Source: JANXSF01 sp043745195 (GTDB lineage Bacteria; Acidobacteriota; Terriglobia; Bryobacterales; Bryobacteraceae). Taken from it: a DNA stretch of 64,000 bases. Within the stretch, counting starts at the first letter, position 1, and every line of letters starts with the position of its first letter. The DNA lies in the NCBI GenBank assembly GCA_043745195.1, contig JAYTTF010000100.1:1-64000 (forward strand), written 5' to 3'. This document shows positions 8,320 through 17,455 of the stretch, in pieces. Made by a program: the position numbers and the translations under genes. Below the pieces are notes generated by a model. That model was not told where the DNA came from and did no database searches. It was given only the letters and a program-made list of their open reading frames with translations.

Positions 8320-9702
8320 TCAAATCCGCTGCCGTTTCCAACGCCCTTGCCGGAATAGATACAGGCTCAACAAAGCCACCGTGCATTGCGCCAGAAAAAT
8401 AGCCACAAACAAGCCGCGTTCCTGAAGCCCTGAACGTTGTGACAACATCCAGGCCAAAGGAATTTGAATCATCCAGAAGGAAACGAAATTTACTATGGTG
8501 GGTGTTCGCGTGTCTCCAGCGCCATTGAACGCTTGCATCATTGTCATGCCAAAACCTACCAATGGATAAGCGTAACAAATGAACCGCAAACAATCCGACC
8601 CGATGGCCACAACTTTCACATCGCTGCTGAAAACGCCAATTATGCGCTCCGCAAACAGGATGTAAAATAAGGCCAGGCTGGAAAGAAAAATAGAGTTGAT
8701 TTTACCGGCAGTCCAAACCGCAGCCTCAGCTCGCTCCGGTTTCTTGGCACCCAGACATTGGCCCACCAGCGTCGCAGCCGCATTGCAAAAACCCCACGAT
8801 GGCAGTATGGAAAAAATAATCACCCGTATCGCTAGCGTGTAGCCGGCCAGCGCCGGAGATCCAAAAGTAGCAGCAATTCGTGCCATGCCCGTCCAACTGG
8901 CAGTACTAATCAATATTTGCAACATTCCACTTAAGGACACTCGAAACATCCGCCACATCAAAGGAAAATCCATCACGAACTGGGAAGCCGTAATGTGAAT
9001 TCGGCTAGTGCCCCGAGTCAACGACCAGAACTGATAAAGCACTCCGCATCCGCGTCCGATGAATGTACCTACGGCTGAACCCGTCACACCCATTGCTGGA
9101 AATGGCCCAATGCCAAAAATCAAAAGCGGATTCAGAACAAGGTTAATGCCATTGGCTAAGCAGAGCACGCGCATAGCAATCGCAGCGTCACCAGCCCCTC
9201 GAAAAACAGCATTTAACAGGAACAGATAGACAACCACAATGCAGCCGCCCAGAATAATCCGCGTGTAAGTGGAATTTTCAAGCACTCCCGCCTCGGCGCC
9301 CATCAATTGCAGCAAGTCCCGACCAAATACAGCGCCGATTGCACCTAGAATAATAGAAACAAACAACCCGATATAGATGGCTTGCACTGCGCCCTTTGCA
9401 GCACCCGCATTGTCTTTTTCGCCAATGCGCCGCGCCACAAATGCCGTGGTGGAAAAAGCAAGCCCCATGGCGATTGCAAAAACTGTGGTCAGTAGCCCTT
9501 CCGTCAAACCAACTGTAGCCACTGCATCGGAGCCAAGCCGTGAAACCCAGAAAACATCCACGATCGCAAACAGCGATTCCATGATCATTTCCAGCACCAT
9601 GGGAATCGCAAGCAAAGTGATTGCCTTCGGCAGGCTCCCTTCGGTGTAGTCGCGGCGGCCACCGTGAATGGCTTCTTTCACGGTGGCCCAAATTTGGTTC
9701 AT
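8320..9702 (-). CDS. MATE family multidrug/cation efflux transporter
   Basis: The 460-residue protein has about twelve membrane segments in two halves and family blocks such as LAIPMVLEMIMESLFAIVDVF at the start of the first half and GAGDTRTP in the second half. MATE proteins export cationic compounds using Na+ or H+ gradients. The start lies one base after the typA stop, so the two genes are probably co-transcribed. Substrates cannot be predicted from sequence. Confidence 0.88.
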   Translation of the reverse strand: MNQIWATVKEAIHGGRRDYTEGSLPKAITLLAIPMVLEMIMESLFAIVDVFWVSRLGSDAVATVGLTEGLLTTVFAIAMGLAFSTTAFVARRIGEKDNAGAAKGAVQAIYIGLFVSIILGAIGAVFGRDLLQLMGAEAGVLENSTYTRIILGGCIVVVYLFLLNAVFRGAGDAAIAMRVLCLANGINLVLNPLLIFGIGPFPAMGVTGSAVGTFIGRGCGVLYQFWSLTRGTSRIHITASQFVMDFPLMWRMFRVSLSGMLQILISTASWTGMARIAATFGSPALAGYTLAIRVIIFSILPSWGFCNAAATLVGQCLGAKKPERAEAAVWTAGKINSIFLSSLALFYILFAERIIGVFSSDVKVVAIGSDCLRFICYAYPLVGFGMTMMQAFNGAGDTRTPTIVNFVSFWMIQIPLAWMLSQRSGLQERGLFVAIFLAQCTVALLSLYLFRQGRWKRQRI

Positions 9703-9703
9703 C

Positions 9704-11518
9704 TTACCCTTGCGATTGTTTTTTCGGACGTTGGTTTTCTTTGAGAATCTTCATGCGCAACCGGATCGATTTCGGAGTCACTTCCACCATTTCATCGTCG
9801 CCAATATACTCAATCGCCTGTTCCAGATTCAGCAGTCTTGGTGGCACCAAACGGATGGCTTCGTCGGAACTGGAAGCACGCATATTCGTCAGCTTCTTTT
9901 CTTTGACAATGTTCACATCCAGATTGTTTTCACGGGAATGTTCGCCAACAATCATGCCTTCGTAAACTTCCGTAGCCGGTTCCACAAACATCTCGCCGCG
10001 TTCCTGCAAATTGTAAATTGCATAGCCGGTTGTAACACCGGAACGATCCGCAATTAACGATCCAGTAGGCCGCATTGGAATGTCGCCCTGCCAGTCAATG
10101 TAGCCGTGGAAGAGCGCATTCATAATGGCTGTACCCCGTGTATCGGTAAGCAGTTCACTGCGCAAACCAATCAGACCGCGCGAAGGAATTTCAAATTCCA
10201 TGCGCACGCGACCCGAACCATTATTCACCATCTTGGTCATCTTGCCTTTACGGCGGCCAAGCTTATCCATCGCCACGCCAACAAAGGCTTCCGGCAAATC
10301 GATCACCAGAACTTCCTGCGGTTCCTGCAGCTTACCGTTCACAGAACGAGTAATGATTTCCGGCTTGCCCACCATCATCTCGAAACCTTCGCGGCGCATC
10401 ATTTCCACCAGAATCGCCAACTGCAATTCGCCGCGCCCGGCCACCCGGAATGCATCCGGCCCACCGGCCTCGGTCACTTTAATTGAAACGTTTGTGAGTA
10501 GTTCTTTGTCCAACCGGTCCCGCAGATTTCGCGAAGTTACGTACGTCCCTTCTCTTCCGACAAATGGCGAAGTATTGATGGTGAACATCATCGCGATGGT
10601 CGGTTCATCAATCTGAATTACGGGCAACGGTTGAGGATCTTCCGCACTGGTAACCGTTTCACCAATCGTGATTCCTTCCACGCCCGCAATGGCAACAATG
10701 TCGCCCGGGTGAGCATCGGTTTCTTCAACCTTCTTCAAACCTTCAAAGGTGTAAAGCTTGGTAATACGCGTCTTTTGAATGCTGCCGTCCAGCTTCACAA
10801 TGGCTACTTCGTCGCCGTGCTTCAACCGGCCATTGAATACGCGGCCGATGGCCATGCGCCCCAAATATTCGCTGTAATCAAGATTGGCAACCAGCAGTTG
10901 CAATACTTTATCCGGATCCCCTTTGGGCGGTGGAATGGCACTGAGAATGGTATCGAACAGCGGTCGTAAATCCTCCGCCTCATCTTCCATCTTCAACTTC
11001 GCCAAACCATTTTTCGCAACCGTGTAGATGATCGGGAAATCCAACTGATCTTCTTTAGCGTCCAAATCAATGAACAAGTCATAGACTTCATTGATCACTT
11101 CCTGAACACGGGCATCAGGGCGATCAATCTTGTTAATTACAACCACAGGCGTTAGGCCGGCTTCAAGAGCCTTGCCCAATACGTAACGGGTTTGCGGCAA
11201 CGGGCCTTCGCTGGCATCAACCAGCAGCATTACGCCGTCAACAATTTTCAATGCGCGTTCTACTTCGCCGCCAAAATCACTATGGCCTGGGGTGTCTACA
11301 ATGTTAATTTTGGTGCCCTTGTAATGCACTCCAGTAGTCTTGGCAAGAATGGTGATACCACGTTCCCGCTCAAGGTCATTGGAATCCATCACACGGTCGG
11401 CAATGTTTTCGTTGGCACGGTAAATGCCGCTCTGACGGAACATTGCATCTACTAGCGTGGTCTTGCCGTGGTCGACGTGCGCAATGATAGCGATGTTACG
11501 GATATTCTCGGTTGAAAT
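9704..11518 (-). CDS. typA: Ribosome-associated GTPase BipA/TypA, apparent ATT start
   Basis: BipA is a translational GTPase linked to ribosome assembly and stress. The G1 motif AHVDHGKTT lies at residues 13-21 only if translation begins upstream of the first in-frame ATG (11443), which would delete G1. The frame is open back to a stop at 11537-11539 and contains no ATG, GTG or TTG in that stretch. The codon at 11518 is ATT, preceded by AAGGAG with an 8-base gap, and yields the expected start (M)STENIRNIAIIAHVDHGKTT. The full length of 604 residues matches the family. ATT initiation is rare but known, for example in infC, and may limit expression. Confidence 0.92.
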   Translation of the reverse strand: MSTENIRNIAIIAHVDHGKTTLVDAMFRQSGIYRANENIADRVMDSNDLERERGITILAKTTGVHYKGTKINIVDTPGHSDFGGEVERALKIVDGVMLLVDASEGPLPQTRYVLGKALEAGLTPVVVINKIDRPDARVQEVINEVYDLFIDLDAKEDQLDFPIIYTVAKNGLAKLKMEDEAEDLRPLFDTILSAIPPPKGDPDKVLQLLVANLDYSEYLGRMAIGRVFNGRLKHGDEVAIVKLDGSIQKTRITKLYTFEGLKKVEETDAHPGDIVAIAGVEGITIGETVTSAEDPQPLPVIQIDEPTIAMMFTINTSPFVGREGTYVTSRNLRDRLDKELLTNVSIKVTEAGGPDAFRVAGRGELQLAILVEMMRREGFEMMVGKPEIITRSVNGKLQEPQEVLVIDLPEAFVGVAMDKLGRRKGKMTKMVNNGSGRVRMEFEIPSRGLIGLRSELLTDTRGTAIMNALFHGYIDWQGDIPMRPTGSLIADRSGVTTGYAIYNLQERGEMFVEPATEVYEGMIVGEHSRENNLDVNIVKEKKLTNMRASSSDEAIRLVPPRLLNLEQAIEYIGDDEMVEVTPKSIRLRMKILKENQRPKKQSQG

Positions 11519-11526
11519 GGCGATAG

Positions 11527-11532
11527 CTCCTT
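11527..11532 (-). promoter_or_regulatory. Ribosome-binding site deciding the ATT start of typA
   Basis: On the minus strand AAGGAG stands eight bases before the ATT codon at 11518. The only other candidate, an ATC at 11524, would be just two bases from it, too close for initiation. The site therefore points to the ATT codon as the start of typA. Confidence 0.75.
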
Positions 11533-11570
11533 GGGATTACAACAGGGTTACAGATCTCGATGGGATTGTT

Positions 11571-12029
11571 CTATACTAGTTTCTCACGAAACTCACCCAA
11601 AATGGTTTCCAGTCTTTCCCGCATCGCTTTTGCCATGCGCGGATCTTCGCCCCCAGTAGTCGCCGCAATCTGCAAATTCCCATCCCGAACTCGCGCTGGA
11701 ACTAAAAAGCCACATTCCTCTGGAGCATCGGCAACATTCACCCAAACGCCAGCCGCCTTGCACTTCAACGCAATTTCAGCATTCACTGCACGGCTATTGG
11801 TTGCTGCGAATACCAGTGTTTTCCCACGTAGATCTGTCGACCGGAATCGGCGCTTTGCCCACACAACCTTAAGCTTCAACATTTCCTCTTCAACACCTTC
11901 CGGAGCCACAACCGTCACCCGCGCCCCTGCTTCCACCAGCCCTCGAGCCTTGCGTACAGCCACCGGCCCAGCTCCAACCACAAGCACCGAAAGGCCCTCT
12001 AAATTAAGAAAAACAGGGTAATAAATCAT
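11571..12029 (-). CDS. Precorrin-2 dehydrogenase (siroheme synthase N-terminal domain)
   Basis: The 152-residue protein has the NAD-binding start of the CysG-N/Met8 family: YYPVFLNLEGLSVLVVGAGPVAVRKARGLVEAGARVTVVAP. Later blocks are FAATNSRAVNAEI and the NVADAPEECGFLVPA segment. It oxidises precorrin-2 to sirohydrochlorin on the way to siroheme for sulfite or nitrite reductases; whether it also chelates iron is not clear. It is shorter than CysG and resembles the stand-alone form. It is divergent from der, with 22 bases between the starts. Confidence 0.87.
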   Translation of the reverse strand: MIYYPVFLNLEGLSVLVVGAGPVAVRKARGLVEAGARVTVVAPEGVEEEMLKLKVVWAKRRFRSTDLRGKTLVFAATNSRAVNAEIALKCKAAGVWVNVADAPEECGFLVPARVRDGNLQIAATTGGEDPRMAKAMRERLETILGEFREKLV

Positions 12030-12051
12030 GTGAATGCTATCCTGATGTTAC

Positions 12052-13392
12052 ATGGTTGATTTAGAAAACATTCCGGTTGAAGCTGAAGGTCCCCTACCTT
12101 CCATTGTAATTGTGGGGCGGCCGAACGTCGGAAAATCAACTTTGTTCAACGCAATTTTGGGCAACCGCCGTTCCATTGTTGGCGACGAACCGGGCATTAC
12201 TCGCGACCGTATCATCGGCGATGCCGCCTACGACGGGCGCAAATATCAGTTGATTGATACCGGCGGCATCATCCCCAATGATGAAGAATTGATCCCCACT
12301 CAAATCCTGAAGCAGGCGCGCGTTGCGCTGGATGATGCAATCCACATTATTTTTCTAATCGATGGCCGCACTGAGATCACTTCCGCTGATCGCGATTTAG
12401 CCGTAATGCTGAAGCGGCTCGGGAAACCCGTGGCGCTGGCCGTCAACAAAATTGACAGCTTCAAGAATGAAAATCTACTTCATGGCTTTCACGAGTTGGG
12501 ATTTGAAGACATCTTCCCCGTATCCGCTGAACACCGTCAGGGCCTGGATGATTTGCTCAGTTGCGTAACCCAAAACATCCCCGTAACAGAAGATACTCCA
12601 GTTGGGCTCGATAAACACAAGCGCATTAAGGTGGCCATCATCGGCCGCCCGAATGTAGGGAAATCCACTTTGCTGAACGCCTTCATCGGTACAGAGCGTT
12701 CCATTGTTTCACCTATTGCCGGCACCACTCGCGACACTGTGGATGAAAGCATCATTGAAAACGGCGTGGAATTCATGTTCATGGATACCGCCGGTATCAG
12801 ACGCAAAGGCAAGACCAAGGAGATGGCCGAAAAGCTGAGCGTGGTAATGGCCCTGCGCCATATCCGCATGGCTCACGTGGTGATGATCATAGTGGATGCT
12901 ACCGAGGGCATGGTGGCCCTCGATGCCACCATTGCAGGTTATGCCCACGAAGAAGGCCGCGCCATTATCATCGTCGCCAACAAGTGGGACGCAGTGGTCG
13001 ATAAATCGAAACAAAAGTTTGAGGAAGAAATTCGCGAAGAGTTGAAGTTCCTTGAATATGCCCAAACTGCCTACATCAGCGCCAAGCTGAATCGTGGCGT
13101 AAGGGGGCTATTCAACATGATTCAAATCGCCTACGATTCCGCTTCCTACCGCGTTGGCACAGGCGCTTTGAATCGCTTTGCCACATCGCTGGTTTTGGAA
13201 CCGGATGTACGAATCAAGTACATTACCCAGGCCTGCATCCGCCCTCCAACATTTGTGGTTTTCACCGACAAGCGCAACTCGCTTCACTTTTCAGCCGAAC
13301 GAAATCTGGTCAATCGCATTCGCCGTGCCTTTGGATTCAAAGGTACGCCAATCGTTATCAAGAGCCGCTACAACCCTCGAAAGAAGCGATAG
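12052..13392 (+). CDS. der: Ribosome biogenesis GTPase Der (EngA)
   Basis: Der carries two consecutive GTPase domains, each with its G1 loop (GRPNVGKST at residues 22-30 and again near 200), plus DTGG and DTAG G3 motifs and NKID and NKWD G4 motifs. A C-terminal KH-like domain ends in KSRYNPRKKR. The total of 446 residues is normal. It acts in maturation of the 50S ribosomal subunit. Confidence 0.95.
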   Translation: MVDLENIPVEAEGPLPSIVIVGRPNVGKSTLFNAILGNRRSIVGDEPGITRDRIIGDAAYDGRKYQLIDTGGIIPNDEELIPTQILKQARVALDDAIHIIFLIDGRTEITSADRDLAVMLKRLGKPVALAVNKIDSFKNENLLHGFHELGFEDIFPVSAEHRQGLDDLLSCVTQNIPVTEDTPVGLDKHKRIKVAIIGRPNVGKSTLLNAFIGTERSIVSPIAGTTRDTVDESIIENGVEFMFMDTAGIRRKGKTKEMAEKLSVVMALRHIRMAHVVMIIVDATEGMVALDATIAGYAHEEGRAIIIVANKWDAVVDKSKQKFEEEIREELKFLEYAQTAYISAKLNRGVRGLFNMIQIAYDSASYRVGTGALNRFATSLVLEPDVRIKYITQACIRPPTFVVFTDKRNSLHFSAERNLVNRIRRAFGFKGTPIVIKSRYNPRKKR

Positions 13393-13401
13393 CCGGAAGG
13401 C

Positions 13402-14832
13402 TTACCAAATCCCAATCAGCTTCCACCATCCAAATCCGATGGTGGACCAAATCAACAGATTCACCACCGAAACAACGAACCCAACCCGCCACCAATCTTT
13501 GAAGCTGACGTAATCCTGGGCAAAAAACATGGGCGATGGTGTAGTTCCATAGTGCGTCAGCCCTGCCGATAAATTCACGAAACACGCAAACGCATAGCAA
13601 ACCAATCCAATAGGAGCTCCCTGCGCTTTTAACACCGCCACAAACGGCGTGTACATAGCAAGCAAGTGCGCCGTAATGCTAGCTAATCCGTAGTGCGTAT
13701 AAAAGTAAATCAGCAAGGCTGAGGCAAACAAAATCGGCCAGGGCTGCGTTCCAAACATACCAACAACACCATTGGCGAACAGTGTTGTGACCCCCGTTTC
13801 ATTCAGAATTTTTCCCAAATTCACTAACCCGCCATACCAGACAAACATGTCCCATGCCGTTTTTTCAGCCCGAACATCCTCCCACTTCAGAACACCCATC
13901 AAAAGCAAAGCACCACAGCCAACCAGTGCTGTTACGGTAATGTCCATTTGGTGCCAGGTTCCCTTGGTAACCCACAACGTGCAGACAACCACAAATACAA
14001 CTGCCAGAATCTTTTCGTGATTCGACATGCCGCCCATGGCATTTAATTCACTAGTGGCAAACTCCCGTGCAGCAGGAGTCTTGCGAATTAACGGCGGAGA
14101 CATTCGCATCACCACCCACGGAATCACAGCCATCGATACAAGTCCCGGAACTATCCCCGCCATAAACCAACCGCCCACGGTCATGGTAAAACCCTGCTCT
14201 TTGGCCATTCCCGCCGCGATTGGATTCGATGCCTGCCCCGTAAAGAACATGGCGCACGTGACGCAAATACTTTGGTAGACGGCCATCATCAAATAGCGCC
14301 CCAGCACATTGGCCGTAGCACCTGGGGACGATCCGTAGAGCTCCGCAATCGATCGCACAATCGGCAGAATCACACCACCGGAGCGCGCCCCATTGGAAGG
14401 AATAATTCCCGCCAGTGAAAAGTCCGAAAGTGCCAGTGCATAGGTAACACCGATAGATGTCCTGCCAAAAATCCGCACAAAGAACAATGCTATGCGCCTT
14501 GCCAACCCGGTGTTGATCAGCGCTCGGGAAATGAAAAATGCAGCCATTACCAACCAAACAGTAGGATCAGCATAGCCCGCCAATGCTTTGGCAATGGGAA
14601 CCCCGCCGACGATAGTGGATAGCGTCACGCAAACCAACACGAAGGCCCCGCCAGGCATGGGCTCAAGCATCAGGCCCAACACCATGGCAATAAATAAACC
14701 AGTAAATTGCCAACCCTCCTGCTTCATGCTGACGGGTTTTGGAATCACATAAGAAAAAATGAGGTAGACAGCAATAAGGATTGCAAACGATGCGATCCGG
14801 CGATTCGAGGACTGCGGAGTATTCTCAGACAC
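13402..14832 (-). CDS. DASS family sodium:anion (dicarboxylate/sulfate) symporter
   Basis: The 476-residue polytopic protein has about twelve membrane segments and DASS-family blocks: a GLFIAMVLGLMLEPMPGGA start, the SNGARSGGVILPI stretch of the first half and the THYGTTPSPMFFAQDYV stretch of the second half. Members import di- and tricarboxylates or sulfate with Na+. The substrate is not decided here. It is convergent with der, with nine bases between the stops. Confidence 0.83.
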   Translation of the reverse strand: MSENTPQSSNRRIASFAILIAVYLIFSYVIPKPVSMKQEGWQFTGLFIAMVLGLMLEPMPGGAFVLVCVTLSTIVGGVPIAKALAGYADPTVWLVMAAFFISRALINTGLARRIALFFVRIFGRTSIGVTYALALSDFSLAGIIPSNGARSGGVILPIVRSIAELYGSSPGATANVLGRYLMMAVYQSICVTCAMFFTGQASNPIAAGMAKEQGFTMTVGGWFMAGIVPGLVSMAVIPWVVMRMSPPLIRKTPAAREFATSELNAMGGMSNHEKILAVVFVVVCTLWVTKGTWHQMDITVTALVGCGALLLMGVLKWEDVRAEKTAWDMFVWYGGLVNLGKILNETGVTTLFANGVVGMFGTQPWPILFASALLIYFYTHYGLASITAHLLAMYTPFVAVLKAQGAPIGLVCYAFACFVNLSAGLTHYGTTPSPMFFAQDYVSFKDWWRVGFVVSVVNLLIWSTIGFGWWKLIGIW

Positions 14833-14996
14833 TAACGGGCCATCATACCATCCCCACCCACCTGTCTATCCTGAATAGGCCGATTACGTTTTGACCGTCT
14901 ACAAATATGGACCGGTTCAGTGGATTTTTCTGACCCTTTTTTCCCAACTTTGAATGGGATACTCAACTCACATCCAAATTACTCAAGGAGCTTCCT

Positions 14997-16124
14997 TTGC
15001 GAAGAACCAAATCCATGCTGGCCCTGGTGGCCGCATGCTTTACGCCATTACTGTCGGCCGACGTCATTATTCCTTCTTACCGTGTTACAAGTCTGGGGAC
15101 ACTTGGTGGAACGTCCAGCGCAGCCTATTCAATCAACAACTTTGGAGTGGCAGCTGGTGTTGCCACCAACGCTTCGGGTCAGGAAACAGCTTTTACTCAT
15201 AACGGCCTTGTGATGACGGCTTTGCCGTCTGGCAGTGGTGCGATTATGAGCAGTGGTGCCCGCATCAATGATCGTGGAGAAATAGCGGGCACCACTTTTT
15301 TTAACGGATCCAGCCAGGCAACAATTTGGAACGGGGAGGCTCAATATCTATCGAACTTTGCCTTCGGTTACGGCGGTGCAACCAGCATCAACAACAAAGG
15401 TCAAGTGGCAGGAAATTCGCAATTTGCCGATGGCCACGGCGAAGCGTTCCTTTGGGATGGTTCCCAGATGCAAGCCTTGGGATTGCTTCCTGGTGGAGAT
15501 TGGAGTTCCGCTAATTCCCTGAATTTTTCCGGACAGGTTGTAGGCTCTGCTACCAATGCGAACGGCAACTTCCGCGCATTCAGTTGGACCGCAAACAGTG
15601 GCCTTACTCAAATAGGAACCCTGGGAGGGCGCAATAGTTACGCACTTGATGTCAACGATGCCGGTACCATTGTCGGGAGTTCGCAAGTGCCCTACGGGTG
15701 GACCCACGCCTTCCAATATATCGCTGGAGCCATGCGCGATTTAGGTACCTTGGGCGGCGGGAATAGTTACGGCTACGGCTTGAATAGTGCTAACGATGTG
15801 GTTGGATATTCCGATACCGCCGAAGGTCTGAACCGGGCATTCCTTTTCCGCAATGGCGCGCTGGTCGACTTGAATGGATACCTGTTGAACAACCCAGGTT
15901 GGGTTCTGGAACAGGCTTACGACATTAACGATCAAGGCCAAATTGTCGGCGTAGGAACATTCAATGGCTTGCGAACGGCATTCCGGTTAGATCCATTGGC
16001 ACCGCAACTACCAATGAGCATCTCACCGGGTCCATCCTCCATTGCAACTCCAGAACCCTCCACCCTACTTGCATTTCTATGTGCCGGTGCTGCTGCGGTA
16101 GTCAGCCGCTTCAAAATCAGCTAA
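14997..16124 (+). CDS. PEP-CTERM surface protein with HAF repeats
   Basis: A signal peptide (MLALVAACFTPLLSA) is followed by repeated HAF-type units of about 45-50 residues (LGTLGG..SAAYSINNFGVAAG..., LGTLGGRNSYALDVNDAGTIVGSS..., LGTLGGGNSYGYGLNSANDVVG...). The end is a PEP-CTERM sorting signal: TPEPST, a hydrophobic stretch and the basic SRFKIS tail. An exosortase should process it at the membrane. The TTG at 14997 is the likely start because AAGGAG stands six bases before it; the alternative ATG is at 15015. The end overlaps the convergent TenA-DUF1080 gene by four bases. Confidence 0.85.
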   Translation: MRRTKSMLALVAACFTPLLSADVIIPSYRVTSLGTLGGTSSAAYSINNFGVAAGVATNASGQETAFTHNGLVMTALPSGSGAIMSSGARINDRGEIAGTTFFNGSSQATIWNGEAQYLSNFAFGYGGATSINNKGQVAGNSQFADGHGEAFLWDGSQMQALGLLPGGDWSSANSLNFSGQVVGSATNANGNFRAFSWTANSGLTQIGTLGGRNSYALDVNDAGTIVGSSQVPYGWTHAFQYIAGAMRDLGTLGGGNSYGYGLNSANDVVGYSDTAEGLNRAFLFRNGALVDLNGYLLNNPGWVLEQAYDINDQGQIVGVGTFNGLRTAFRLDPLAPQLPMSISPGPSSIATPEPSTLLAFLCAGAAAVVSRFKIS

Positions 16125-17455
16125 AGTCGGCGAATAGCTATATTGCGGAACCAAACCACATCACCGTGATTCTGCAAGGAAATTGGGCACTGCTTCATAG
16201 GCCGCTCCAATAAAGCTCGCGCATCATCGGAATTCGCTGTCCGTGCCTTCAACAGCTTTTTCAACTCAGTCGATTCCAAATCTTCATCCACAACTTTCAC
16301 TCCGTTCAACCAGTGCTCCACCCGCGTCCCGCGCTTCACAATGCGCACCTCATTAAACTCACCGATCGGTTTTGCAACTTTCCCCTTAGCCGCAACCAAT
16401 CCGTAAAGTGCGCCCAGGCTATGCTCTGGACTGCTCCGGGCGTCTGCATTTTCCGCATCATCAGCCAATTGATACTCCAGCCCACGCGATGCCGTACCGG
16501 GCTCTCCACCCTCCGCGTTCCGTCTGGTCCTGAACCCTTGCACCAAATACTTGATCCCGGAATTCGCACCAGCCGTCCCTTTCCATTCCAGCTTCAATTC
16601 AAAATCTTCAAACGTCTGTTCGGTGATGATGTCCTGAAAATGCGGGTCGTTTGCAACCTTAAACGTCTTCAGACAACCGCCTTCAATCGTCCATGAATTG
16701 CTTGGAAACGGCCCGCCATTTGTGTTCCGCCAACCGGCCGTAGTTTTCCCATCAAACAACAAGATCCACTGTTCGTCAGGTAGCCACTGTTCACGACGCA
16801 CAGCCATGTCCCAAAACATGTATTCATAGTGCGCCGAAATCAAAAACAGCTCTTTGAGCCTCGCCTTCTCAGCCCCACCCAACCTGGCTGAGGCAGCGTT
16901 CATCATATCCAAAACCTGCTGCACAACCTTCGCATATTCAGCCGCTGCGTATTGATTGATCCAACGCTGATAATCCGTGTTCTTCGATCCTTTCTTTTCT
17001 AATTCCCTGCCCACTTCCAAATAGATCCAGTAACAAGGCAGCATCGCCGCCAGGCCTTCCGCGAAAGAACCGCGCTGCACCGTGGCAAGCAGATGATTGG
17101 TATAAGCGTAATTTGTAGGAGCCATTTTCCCGGACGGTTTGTCCAGCCCATAGCTTTTCAGAATGCTGCTATGCAACTGCTGCTCTGTAACCAATGCTTC
17201 CTTCGCATGGGTCTCTAAAATCTTCCGCCATTCAGCCCGCGGAGCCTTCTTCGCCAGAGCCTGCAGCGCTTCACCATACACATGCAGATAAGCCGAATCC
17301 TGATCCAGGTAAAACAGAAAACTTTCCCGAGGCAGTTCCCCACTTATCAAACCTTCCAGAAACGGATGCTTCAGCGTTTGATCATAAACAGGCTTTGCCC
17401 CCAGCCATAGTTCATCAGTGAACGAAGCCGCTAACAAAAAGAAAGCCGGCGTCAA
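16121..17455 (-). CDS. TenA-like domain fused to a DUF1080 (3-keto-disaccharide hydrolase) domain
   Basis: This is one uninterrupted frame encoding two domains. Residues 12-222 match TenA/thiaminase II: LYLDQDSAYL near 50-57, Cys141 in AAMLPCYWIY, and Glu211 in HYEYMFWDMA, all at the expected active-site places. Residues 229-444 are a DUF1080 domain starting with ILLFDGKTTAGW and including NSGIKYLVQGF. DUF1080 enzymes act on 3-keto sugars or glycosides in the periplasm. The TTG at 17455 overlaps the stop of the upstream DUF1501 gene (TTGA) and opens a short hydrophobic stretch that could be a signal peptide. A longer start at 17527 is possible but lies inside the DUF1501 gene. Confidence 0.8.
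   Translation of the reverse strand: MTPAFFLLAASFTDELWLGAKPVYDQTLKHPFLEGLISGELPRESFLFYLDQDSAYLHVYGEALQALAKKAPRAEWRKILETHAKEALVTEQQLHSSILKSYGLDKPSGKMAPTNYAYTNHLLATVQRGSFAEGLAAMLPCYWIYLEVGRELEKKGSKNTDYQRWINQYAAAEYAKVVQQVLDMMNAASARLGGAEKARLKELFLISAHYEYMFWDMAVRREQWLPDEQWILLFDGKTTAGWRNTNGGPFPSNSWTIEGGCLKTFKVANDPHFQDIITEQTFEDFELKLEWKGTAGANSGIKYLVQGFRTRRNAEGGEPGTASRGLEYQLADDAENADARSSPEHSLGALYGLVAAKGKVAKPIGEFNEVRIVKRGTRVEHWLNGVKVVDEDLESTELKKLLKARTANSDDARALLERPMKQCPISLQNHGDVVWFRNIAIRRL

Noticed and set aside
9704..11443. TypA starting at the internal ATG at 11443
   Set aside because: This start would remove the G1 GTP-binding motif, which is present and in frame upstream.
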